Source of the DNA: Bacteroidota bacterium
GTDB taxonomy: Bacteria; Bacteroidota; Bacteroidia; Chitinophagales; Saprospiraceae
Assembly (NCBI GenBank): GCA_024642665.1
Contig: JAHEAR010000003.1
Span: 64,385 to 128,384, forward strand
DNA: 64,000 nucleotides
Reading direction: 5' to 3'
Both the position numbers and the translations under genes were made by a program. Each line of letters begins with the position of its first letter. Position 1 is the stretch's first letter. Below the pieces are notes generated by a model, which ran no database searches, was not told the origin of the DNA, and saw only the letters and a program-made list of their open reading frames with translations. Positions 57,401-64,000 of the stretch are shown one piece after another.

Positions 57401-58312
57401 GCCAATGATAGCGGAAGCTCTGTGAGGCCTTTTGACACCCAGAACCAACAGCTTTTCAAAGGAACAGCCTCCGTTGTTGCCGGCGAGTGGACAATTGAAT
57501 TTGTGCTTCCCAAGGATATTGATTTTTCTTTTGGCCATGGTAAAATGAGTCTGTATGCTCAAAATGGGATCACGGATGCTACCGGATACTTTACTGATTT
57601 TTTCATTGGGGGTGTTTCTAAAGAAGGGCTGGAGGATGATATGCCACCGGAGGTAAGGCTTTTCATGAATGATGAGCATTTTGTTTATGGCGGCATCACG
57701 GATGCCAACCCGGCGATTTTTATCCAATTGAGCGATGACAATGGGATCAATGCTTCCGGCAACAGTATCGGGCATGATATAGAAGCTATTCTAGATGGGG
57801 ATGAGAAAAACAGTCTGATACTCAATGATTTTTATCAGGCGGATCTGGATGACTATACCCGTGGGCAGGTGCTCTATCCATTAGCAGGTTTAACACCCGG
57901 AAGACATACCCTGAAGGTTACAGCCTGGGATTTAGCCAATAACCCGGGAGAAGCTTACCTTGAATTTGTGGTGCTTGATACGGAAGGTCCGATGATTGAG
58001 AAACTGATGAATTTCCCGAATCCATTCAATTCGGCGACTAAATTTCAATTTGAACACAACCGTCCGGGAGCGCAAATGGACATAGAACTTGACATTTTTG
58101 ACCTTTCAGGACGATTTGTTAAAAATATAACTGTGGAAGACTACGTTTCAAGTGGATATCGGGTAGCTGATCTAGAATGGGATGGATTCAATGAAGGCGG
58201 CTCTCAAATAGCCCCCGGGATGTATGTATATAGACTAAAAGTAACTTTTACCCGAAATGGAGTCAGTGAGGTTGTTCAAAGTAATGCCAAAAAACTTGTC
58301 TTCATTCTTTGA
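54479..58312 (+). CDS. porU: Type IX secretion sortase PorU (C25 gingipain-like)
   Basis: Surface sortase that removes the C-terminal sorting domain from T9SS cargo and attaches it to lipid, 1277 aa from MLRRLPLLFSFG (54479). The track's TTG at 54368 is unlikely. A signal peptide ends near LIGQ. The caspase-like C25 domain lies at about 540-930. The catalytic His is in TYMGHGGPNGW and the Cys in FITATCSFASYDEPGF. Supporting segments are YLCFIGDATYDY and DIAVGRLPVSTAEEA. The C-terminus contains a FlgD/T9SS-like Ig fold (FPNPFNSATKFQFEH, IFDLSGRFVKN, APGMYVYRLKV). porV follows 49 bp downstream, as in Flavobacterium and Porphyromonas relatives. Confidence 0.93.
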   Translation: MLRRLPLLFSFGILCIGSLIGQINITHDFELEWAIDGQLTFDHADLYSVNPNLPVYTYMLPLDDAGSFSIEINALKTERITAHFEALSDVNSTECLYGANVHKEHGFWIAEIWVLPIVEKSQGIYERVLKGSILIKTKPVGNGSVARSGPEFKDESVLSQGIIHRVSVPKSGVYKIDYNFINDQLKLNPAQLSPDNIAIFGNGAGRLPQWNAIPRIDDLQQSASFGHGLEDGKFDQGDYLLWYAEGPHQWTYDPTSRQYDMELNNYDEVNHYYIIINGPPRDKITAQENETDGDYTSATSLVYQRLEEEKVNLLGRFRPPGSGQAWYGDEMSVVNQLDYTNRFDVRDLDPTDSVYYEVRFAARSSSLSRFYIQFDSYEAGRNVGGVVLGNYESSYANKGVIDGSFVPGSSIQKISVRYPNASGVDARAWLDHIQLNFWKNNLYRQGNVLDICDTRASVGKTPIYTIDGVSAGCQIWDVTNPLVPKNQQYTQGSKATFIRSASGDLPNHFICFNAGTDLRVPVYEGKVSNQNLHGIQGADLVIVYYDAFEAAAMKLAGHRREHNQLEVEAIPVSQIFEEFAGGSKDPSAIRDFVRMIYKRDSDFKYLCFIGDATYDYLNHFTELPYQNFVPAFETTESLDPIRSFPSDDYYALLDDDEGNTLIGAIDIAVGRLPVSTAEEALKIVEKIIYYDVEPTTLKDWRSRIVLVADDEDGNTHLNQADGLSILKENDDPQLNIQKIYLDAFPQESTPGGDRYPAVNDNIDLNMNKGALTITYMGHGGPNGWSQERVLGINQAQSYRNLNNMPLFITATCSFASYDEPGFTSAGEHLLLNPLGGAIALMTTVRAVYSGSNERLTRAVMNRLYEPDADGTYPSIAEVLRRAKNANGIDTLDHNARKFTLLGDPSQKLAIPEYEIIVTEINGQSVLTGIPDTLSALEKASVSGQVIDQNGNILTNFNGPVFLTLFDKKQVRKTLANDSGSSVRPFDTQNQQLFKGTASVVAGEWTIEFVLPKDIDFSFGHGKMSLYAQNGITDATGYFTDFFIGGVSKEGLEDDMPPEVRLFMNDEHFVYGGITDANPAIFIQLSDDNGINASGNSIGHDIEAILDGDEKNSLILNDFYQADLDDYTRGQVLYPLAGLTPGRHTLKVTAWDLANNPGEAYLEFVVLDTEGPMIEKLMNFPNPFNSATKFQFEHNRPGAQMDIELDIFDLSGRFVKNITVEDYVSSGYRVADLEWDGFNEGGSQIAPGMYVYRLKVTFTRNGVSEVVQSNAKKLVFIL

Positions 58313-58324
58313 CCTCAATTAAAT

Positions 58325-58332
58325 TATCTTTG
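58325..58332 (+). promoter_or_regulatory. TAnnTTTG promoter-like element before porV
   Basis: TATCTTTG in the 49-bp porU-porV gap, 29 bp before the porV start, matches the Bacteroidota -7 consensus and could give porV its own transcript. Confidence 0.4.
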
Positions 58333-58361
58333 CACTCAATTTTAAAATAATCCAGATTTAC

Positions 58362-59552
58362 ATGAAATACGTTTCACTCTTAATCGTCATGTTGACTGTG
58401 GTAAATGTTGCCAATAGTCAATATTGTGATCCTTCAAAGCAAAATTGCCCAAATGCCATTATTTCGGCCGTTCCATTCCTGAGGATCGTGCCGGATGCAC
58501 GTTCAGCAGCCATGGGGGACGGAGGTATTGGGATCTCTGCTGATGCCAATTCCATGCACCTGAATGCCTCAAAACTAGCCTTTATCGACTCCGATTATGG
58601 CCTTTCAGCGAGTTATTCTCCATGGCTGAGATCGTTAGGTCTCCAGGATGTTTATCTGGCATATCTCTCGGGATATAAGAAATTGGGTGAAAATCAGACC
58701 CTTGGTGCTTCCTTAAGGTACTTCTCACTGGGGGAACTTCAGTTTACAGATATCAATGGGAATTCTTTAGGTCAGGGAAGTCCTAATGAATTTGAAGTGG
58801 CCATTGCTTATGCGCGTAAGCTTTCCACCAAGTTTAGTGCGGCCTTGACCGGAAAATTCATTTATTCTAATCTGGCAGGTGGGCAGCAAATAGACAATAT
58901 TGATATTGTGCCTGCAACTTCAGGGGCTGTTGATATCTCGTTTACGTATCAAACACCACTTGATATCGGTGCAGGATCTATGTTGCGAATTGGTAGTGCC
59001 ATTACCAATATTGGTTCTAAAGTATCTTATACGAAGTCTGAGTTTAAGGATTTTATTCCCGGCAATTTAGGCCTTGGTGCAGCGCTGGAGATGAATCTGG
59101 ATGATTACAATCAGCTTACTTTCTTATTGGATTTTAATAAACTGTTGGTCCCAACCCCTATTAGTCCTGATGATACTGTGAATTACGATGCAAATAATAA
59201 TGGATATCCGGATTTCAGAGAGAAGCCATTATTCGAAGGCATCTTTGGATCCTTTACGGATGCTCCTGGTGGATTTTCTGAAGAGATCAGTGAGATTTCT
59301 TTTTCAGTTGGGGCGGAGTATTGGTACAATCAACAGTTTGCTTTCAGGGCCGGGTACTTTTATGAGAGTCCGAACAAAGGAAATCGTCAGTTCCTGACCG
59401 CAGGGCTTGGTTTGCGATATAATGTATTTGGTTTGAATATTTCTTATCTGGTCCCTACCTCCAATCAGCGCAGTCCGTTGGACAATACGCTTCGATTTAC
59501 CCTGATGTTCCATTTTGATGATAAGAAGGAACCAAAGCCAATTACTAACTAG
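58362..59552 (+). CDS. porV: Type IX secretion outer membrane protein PorV (LptO)
   Basis: Outer membrane barrel of the FadL-like fold, 396 aa, that shuttles T9SS cargo from the translocon to PorU. The signal peptide ends near NVANSQ. The family N-terminal motif PFLRIVPDARSAAMGDGGIGISADANSMHLNASKLAF is clear. Later strands include LGASLRYFSLGELQFTDINGNSLG and NLGLGAALEMNLDDYNQLTFLLDFNKLLVPTP. It ends with the strand LRFTLMFHFDD and a short tail. It lies directly downstream of porU. Confidence 0.93.
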   Translation: MKYVSLLIVMLTVVNVANSQYCDPSKQNCPNAIISAVPFLRIVPDARSAAMGDGGIGISADANSMHLNASKLAFIDSDYGLSASYSPWLRSLGLQDVYLAYLSGYKKLGENQTLGASLRYFSLGELQFTDINGNSLGQGSPNEFEVAIAYARKLSTKFSAALTGKFIYSNLAGGQQIDNIDIVPATSGAVDISFTYQTPLDIGAGSMLRIGSAITNIGSKVSYTKSEFKDFIPGNLGLGAALEMNLDDYNQLTFLLDFNKLLVPTPISPDDTVNYDANNNGYPDFREKPLFEGIFGSFTDAPGGFSEEISEISFSVGAEYWYNQQFAFRAGYFYESPNKGNRQFLTAGLGLRYNVFGLNISYLVPTSNQRSPLDNTLRFTLMFHFDDKKEPKPITN

Positions 59553-59595
59553 CATTTGGGTTAGTCTAAGGACTAACGACAATTTGAAAAAAGAT

Positions 59596-59633
59596 AAAAA
59601 AGCCGAAAGGGAATATTTCCTTTTCGGCTTTTT
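59596..59633. terminator. Bidirectional terminator between porV and rnpB
   Basis: AAAAAGCCGAAAGG and CCTTTTCGGCTTTTT form a long stem with an 8-nt loop. A-rich and T-rich flanks allow termination on both strands, serving porV (plus) and rnpB (minus). Confidence 0.88.
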
Positions 59634-59657
59634 CATTTTACGTCCAAAATCAAAAAA

Positions 59658-60070
59658 TGCATCTGCGATAAATAAGCCGGATTCTGTTATCTCCGGTTAC
59701 CCGAAGACGTCCATCATTTATCTGGGCCGGACATTACTGTCGCGGCTCTAGCTGCCTACCCCCTTCAACTATTGCTATTCCGGCGAGCCGCCGGATATCC
59801 GCTACCATCGAAATGGTTTTGGAAATTGAAGTGTACATGACATTACAGCCCACAAGGTTTATCCCATCATACAGTCACCTGTATCATCCGTGCGCTCTTA
59901 CCGCACATTTTCACCCTTACCCTAAAAGGCTTGTCCTTTAGGGCGGTTTCATTTCTGTGACACTATCTGTCTCTGCTGATGCAGAGCCCATCGGTTAGAT
60001 GGTGTGGTGCCCTACGCTGTCCGGACTTTCCTCTCCCTCTGCAGGGAGCGATAGACTCATCACAGATGCA
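59658..60070 (-). ncRNA. rnpB: RNase P RNA (bacterial type A)
   Basis: Catalytic RNA of RNase P, which trims tRNA 5' ends, about 413 nt on the minus strand. The P4 5' strand GAGGAAAGTCCGGAC is at ~60018-60032. The conserved GGGTGAAAATGTGCGGTAAG is followed by AGCGCAC. The 3' signature is ACAGAATCCGGCTTAT. The ends are set by the P1 helix: the 5' strand TGCATCTGTGATGA pairs with the 3' strand TTTATCGCAGATGCA, which is followed by TTTTTT. ORF 59515-59751 crosses this gene and is not real. The gene is divergent from the kinase and convergent with porV. Confidence 0.95.
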
Positions 60071-60209
60071 GTCCAATAACGATTGAAAGGGGGAGTAAGT
60101 TCTGTATTGGAAGAAATTAGTTGCGATGGAGTTTTATTTGTGCGAGATATTAAATATAAACATATGATAATTAGATAATTATTTATTAAGTATTATCTTT
60201 ATGTGATAT

Positions 60210-63200
60210 ATGCGAATGGACTTCAGTGCATCTAAGTATCTCTTGCTCCTAGGAGGATGCGTGTTCGCATTTCTACTCCTATTGGGCTTTGATCAGTTGA
60301 CCTATGACAAAGCACATTTTGCCCAGCAGATAGAAAGCAATATTCAGACGCTTGAGGTTGAAGCATTTGATCAGCTTAGGCAAGGGGATTGGGTCAGCCA
60401 GATACGGTCCGCCCAGAAAACAGAGCGTCTTTTTTCCAACGAATTGATTGACCAGATCGAGAAACTTGGTCAACAGCCTTTTACCATTTACCTATATCAC
60501 AAGGACAGCCTGATCTTCTGGTCTAAGCCGGGTCCTATTGTTGATCCATTCCATTCCGAATTTGCACAGATACCTTGTGTCAAAAGAGACCATCGACAGG
60601 ATTATTATGTCAAAATGATAGAGATAGCCGATGGCCAGGATCTGCTAAAAGCGTATTTGAAAATTCCTATAATTCCTGATCAGGGTCAAATGTATAGCAT
60701 AGGGGTTGCGCCTTATCGATTTGGATATCCAACGCCGGACAATTCCACTTTGATAAGAAGTATAGACGGAACACCCATTGCACATGTTCAATTGCTGACC
60801 AGAGAATTCTCTTTCGTCCTGCAGGCTATTATTCTGTTTCTTGGCATCGTAGCCATGTGGGCTTCATGTATGAGCTGGCTTTTATGGGTCGACTCAAAAT
60901 CGGAGAATAAGGTCTCTGCCGTCAATAAAATTCTCCTGCAAATATTCGGTGTTTTAGGCATCCGTATGGCATCAATCGCGATACCGTATCATGATTTTTT
61001 TGATCAGCTTTCCCTGCTCAGCCCAATCATTCAGAATATCGAATTTCCGTATTCAACCGCTGACTTGTTATTGGATAGTTCAATTTTTCTATGGTTGTGT
61101 ACCCTGGTGAGCAAAATATATAGTCGCGATCCGGCGGAGGACAAACAAACTGTTTCATCATCGCCTGTAAAGCAACTTTGGATCGACCGATTGATGACGA
61201 CCAGTCACTATCTGGTGGTCGTCATGATGTGTGGGCTGACTGCCTGGATATTGAGACAAGTGGTTGGACAGAGTAACTTCAGACTGGATCTGGGTGAGAT
61301 ATCATTATTTGACATCCATCACTTTTTATCCATTCTGGCTTGTGGCCTGATCGTCATGGGCGTTTTTACATTTTCATTTCAGATCGTAACCCGAGCCATC
61401 TTTTACACCACCAATTTCTATGAGCGCATGATCGCTTTGCTGATCGCCGGTGTAGTCAGCTTGCCATTGGTCCATCTGATCAATATTGATATTCCTTTCG
61501 TTGGGTTTTATTTAGGCGTTTTTATTCTGATGACTTTGTTGGATTTGTATATCGAACAAGGTAATAAATCAGTGATCTGGGTGATGAGTTGGCTAGTGGC
61601 CATTTCATCGATGACAGCATTTGTGCTGTATAAGTATCAGAAAGATTTTGAGATTGTCTCTCGGCAGGAAATCATTGAAAGTGCTGCATTCGATTTTACA
61701 AAGAGCGTCAGAGCAGAAGATCAAATCAATGAATGGTTGCCGCGGCTGCCCAGAAAATACAGTCTTGGGGTTTACCGTGAGGGCCAGCTTATTTATGCCC
61801 TTCATCATGATTATGAGTTTGTTCTACCTCAATTTGAAGGATTGCACAATGGAATGGAGGTAGGAGAGTATTATCAATTTGCCTCTGCCAATGATCGCAC
61901 CGATATCGCGATGCGAAATGATAAGGATGTTGTGATCATGATCGGCAAAGAAGTAGATGGGATCAGTCAGGTTATCTCACTTTTCTCTTTGATTTTTACA
62001 GTATTTAGTTTCTTGCTGTTCATTGTGGCGGGACTTAATGCACTCTTTGGTTTTTTACCAAAGAATATGGACCTCACGATTTCGCCCCGCCCTTCCTTGC
62101 GAAACAAAATTCAATTAGCGGTGGTGATTATTATTATCCTGACGTTTATCATTGTCGGATTACTTACGGTCTATTATATCCGATCCAATAGCAGTGAAGA
62201 TGAGATCAGAAGGTATGATGAAAGCCTCAGGAATATTGCCGGATCGATCCGTCAATCACAGTCACCTGATGATAAATCATGGCGTGAGGATATGCGAAAA
62301 GCTTCTCGTATAGCAGTGGCAAATAGTGCCTCCAATAAAATTTATGATGCGGAGGGAAATATGATTCAGCAACAGGAATCTCAAGTTACAAGGGCTAACC
62401 TGCTTTCCGTTAAAATGGCATTCCTGCCCAAATTAATTCTGGATGTAGGATCACGGGATTATTATTTATCTGGTTCACACCTTCGCGGACGAAATTCAGG
62501 GCGTAAAAATGATGTCGGATTTGTGACCATACAGGCAGGAGAGTCTAAAGCCGGGTACATAGAATTGACGGAACTATTTCCTTCCGATGGCGGTGGAGGC
62601 GACCCGGGATCAGCATTTTTTATGATGCTGCTCAACGCCTACGTTTTTATATTTCTCATCGCGATTGGGATTGCTGTGTTTATGAGTAAGTCAATCATTG
62701 GCCCGGTCGCTCAGTTGAGTGAAAAACTAAAACGAATTCGATTAGGAAAGAAGAATGAGACCATTCAATGGAACCTTGATGATGAAGTCGGTGAACTGAT
62801 TCGGGATTATAACTCGATGGTGACGAAACTCGACGAGAGTGCATTATTGTTGGCGCAAACAGAAAGAGACACCGCATGGCGTGAGATGGCCAAGCAAGTA
62901 GCCCACGAGATCAAGAATCCACTGACGCCTATGAAGTTAAGTATTCAGTATTTGCAAAACTCAGCTTCTCGTGAGGATGGTGATATTGATCTTCCAAAAA
63001 TGATTAAAAGAGTCAGTACGACCCTTATCGAACAAATTGATAATCTCACGAATATAGCGACTGAGTTTTCTAGTTATGCCAAAATGCCGCAGGCCTCCAA
63101 CGAAGTATTTGTCATCAATGATGTGCTTGCTTCCGTGCATGATTTGTTCAGGAAGCGTGAGGATATGGACATACAATTGCAGGTGCCAATTAATGACCTG

Positions 63201-63590
63201 GTGGTTTTTGCAGATAAGAGTCAGATCATACGCGTATTTAATAACATCGTTAAAAACGCAATTCAATCAATTCCAAAGACAAGAAGAGGACTCATTCACA
63301 TTAAGCTCTATGCTGAAGAAGAGACCATTGTCATTTCCTTTGAAGATAATGGTGTAGGTATTGATGAACATATGCGTGAGAAAGTTTTCTATCCGAATTT
63401 TACAACGAAATCTTCCGGCATGGGGCTCGGACTGGCGATTTGTGCTGATATTATTCAGTCTTTTGATGGTAGAATTTATTTTGAAACGGAGAAAGGAGTC
63501 GGGACAAAATTCTTTATTGAACTGCCCAGACACTCAATTCATGATACAGGTAGCAACGCTCTTTCAACAGAGGAAGAATTTGAAGCATAA
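60210..63590 (+). CDS. NtrY-like multi-span sensor histidine kinase
   Basis: Membrane sensor kinase of 1126 aa, longer than typical NtrY (~750). It starts with a TM helix (YLLLLGGCVFAFLLLLGF), followed by a periplasmic-type domain to ~200. Two clusters of membrane spans follow at ~200-450 (about eight segments), then a second extracytoplasmic region and more spans at ~595-660 and ~800-830. HAMP is at ~825-880. The HisKA phospho-acceptor is in AKQVAHEIKNPLTPMKLS near residue 900. The HATPase domain shows NNIVKNAIQSIP (N box), EDNGVGID and SSGMGLGLAI (G boxes). The HEIKNPLTP motif is typical of NtrY kinases that drive sigma-54 regulators. No response regulator is adjacent. The one at 40471-41745 is a candidate. 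Confidence 0.88.
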   Translation: MRMDFSASKYLLLLGGCVFAFLLLLGFDQLTYDKAHFAQQIESNIQTLEVEAFDQLRQGDWVSQIRSAQKTERLFSNELIDQIEKLGQQPFTIYLYHKDSLIFWSKPGPIVDPFHSEFAQIPCVKRDHRQDYYVKMIEIADGQDLLKAYLKIPIIPDQGQMYSIGVAPYRFGYPTPDNSTLIRSIDGTPIAHVQLLTREFSFVLQAIILFLGIVAMWASCMSWLLWVDSKSENKVSAVNKILLQIFGVLGIRMASIAIPYHDFFDQLSLLSPIIQNIEFPYSTADLLLDSSIFLWLCTLVSKIYSRDPAEDKQTVSSSPVKQLWIDRLMTTSHYLVVVMMCGLTAWILRQVVGQSNFRLDLGEISLFDIHHFLSILACGLIVMGVFTFSFQIVTRAIFYTTNFYERMIALLIAGVVSLPLVHLINIDIPFVGFYLGVFILMTLLDLYIEQGNKSVIWVMSWLVAISSMTAFVLYKYQKDFEIVSRQEIIESAAFDFTKSVRAEDQINEWLPRLPRKYSLGVYREGQLIYALHHDYEFVLPQFEGLHNGMEVGEYYQFASANDRTDIAMRNDKDVVIMIGKEVDGISQVISLFSLIFTVFSFLLFIVAGLNALFGFLPKNMDLTISPRPSLRNKIQLAVVIIIILTFIIVGLLTVYYIRSNSSEDEIRRYDESLRNIAGSIRQSQSPDDKSWREDMRKASRIAVANSASNKIYDAEGNMIQQQESQVTRANLLSVKMAFLPKLILDVGSRDYYLSGSHLRGRNSGRKNDVGFVTIQAGESKAGYIELTELFPSDGGGGDPGSAFFMMLLNAYVFIFLIAIGIAVFMSKSIIGPVAQLSEKLKRIRLGKKNETIQWNLDDEVGELIRDYNSMVTKLDESALLLAQTERDTAWREMAKQVAHEIKNPLTPMKLSIQYLQNSASREDGDIDLPKMIKRVSTTLIEQIDNLTNIATEFSSYAKMPQASNEVFVINDVLASVHDLFRKREDMDIQLQVPINDLVVFADKSQIIRVFNNIVKNAIQSIPKTRRGLIHIKLYAEEETIVISFEDNGVGIDEHMREKVFYPNFTTKSSGMGLGLAICADIIQSFDGRIYFETEKGVGTKFFIELPRHSIHDTGSNALSTEEEFEA

Positions 63591-63640
63591 GAGGACTATT
63601 TCATTTCGAAATCATCTTCTTTTTCGAATCAAAAAAACTT

Positions 63641-64000
63641 CTACTTTTTTACGGCTGCAATAAGACTTTTGGCATTTGAAAGTGCTTCCTTGGAAGGGGG
63701 ATCGCCACTGACCATTTTGGCGATCTCGACGATTCGTTGATCCGGAGTCAGTTCCTGGATGGAAGAGGTGTCTTTTTCATCTTCCGTTTGTTTCGACACA
63801 TGATACTGATGCGTTGCATGGGATGCAATCTGCGGCGAATGAGTGATCATGAGGATTTGCTGGCCCTGTGCTAGTCCTTTGATAAGTTGTCCCATACGCC
63901 AGGCTACTTCGCCTGAAATCCCAGTATCGATTTCATCAAAAATAATGGTTGGAAGCTGCGCCTGCACAGCATAAATGGATTTTAATGCAAGGCTTAGTCT
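63641..64000 (-). CDS. recN: DNA repair protein RecN, C-terminal part (cut by window end)
   Basis: SMC-like ATPase of double-strand break repair, with only the last ~120 residues in view. The frame is open past 63967 to the window edge (LSLALKSIYAVQAQLPTIIFDEIDTG), so the track's GTG start is internal. The Walker B/D-loop segment LPTIIFDEIDTGISGEVAWRMGQLI and the H-loop ILMITHSPQIASHATHQYHVSK are clear. It is convergent with the kinase gene, 50 bp apart. Confidence 0.92.
   Translation of the reverse strand, partial: RLSLALKSIYAVQAQLPTIIFDEIDTGISGEVAWRMGQLIKGLAQGQQILMITHSPQIASHATHQYHVSKQTEDEKDTSSIQELTPDQRIVEIAKMVSGDPPSKEALSNAKSLIAAVKK

Noticed and set aside
59515-59751. 78-aa plus-strand ORF at the porV end
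   Set aside because: It runs through the bidirectional terminator into the RNase P RNA gene, so it is not a real coding region.
60279-60473. 64-aa minus-strand ORF at the start of the kinase gene
   Set aside because: Antisense shadow with no supporting features.

Overview
The window is a stretch of Bacteroidota chromosome, probably from the Saprospiria/Cytophagia/Flavobacteriia side of the phylum. The evidence is gene content: gliding and type IX secretion (T9SS) components (GldJ, PorP/SprF-like, PorU, PorV), a carboxypeptidase-regulatory-domain TonB receptor, a protein with a T9SS C-terminal sorting domain, a Porin_10-like protein, the rplQ-carA-eno order, and TAnnTTTG promoter-like motifs with few clear Shine-Dalgarno sites. 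Class and genus cannot be fixed from the sequence alone. No tRNA, rRNA, CRISPR array, insertion sequence or prophage gene was seen. The only structural RNA gene recognised is RNase P RNA.

Layout. 1-837 is the end of a prenyl diphosphate synthase cut by the window edge. 977-4661 is a sulfur cassette: a TauE/SafE exporter, a CstB-like persulfide dioxygenase with two rhodanese domains, and two half-size YeeE/YedE transporters, with an array of four 13-bp repeats in front of the last two. 4662-6282 is a poorly conserved-looking stretch with one secreted protein that may be frameshifted and two copies of a palindromic site. 6283-10678 holds a TonB-dependent receptor and a T9SS-targeted esterase-like protein. 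10952-13119 (minus) holds a trypsin-fold protein that has apparently lost its catalytic His, and a GNAT acetyltransferase.

13553-32263 is the complete str-S10-spc-alpha superoperon (rpsL to rplQ, including fusA, secY, map, infA, the 38-aa rpmJ missed by the ORF track, and rpoA), closed by a strong terminator. Hairpins lie between rpsJ and rplC and between rpsD and rpoA. 32429-39669 (plus) carries housekeeping genes: carA, eno, a DivIC/FtsB-like septum protein, sucD, fabI, a porin-like protein and a DUF2911 protein. 39710-49010 (minus) carries a LOG-family protein, a sigma-54 response regulator without a DNA-binding domain, an M20 amidohydrolase, a glycosyltransferase fused to a degenerate sugar-phosphotransferase-like region, recR, the E2 subunit of a 2-oxoacid dehydrogenase, and an OmpA-type outer membrane protein.

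49185-59552 is the secretion/gliding block: a degenerate arginase-fold protein, murF, gldJ, a PorP/SprF-like protein, porU and porV. PorU and PorV work together at the outer membrane, cleaving and anchoring T9SS cargo, and the esterase at 9125-10678 is a likely client. The window ends with rnpB (minus), a very large NtrY-like sensor kinase and the 3' part of recN. No undescribed multi-gene system is clearly present. The best leads are the pseudoenzymes, the HTH-less sigma-54 regulator, the glycosyltransferase fusion, the repeat array in the sulfur cassette, and the RNA hairpins inside the ribosomal operon.
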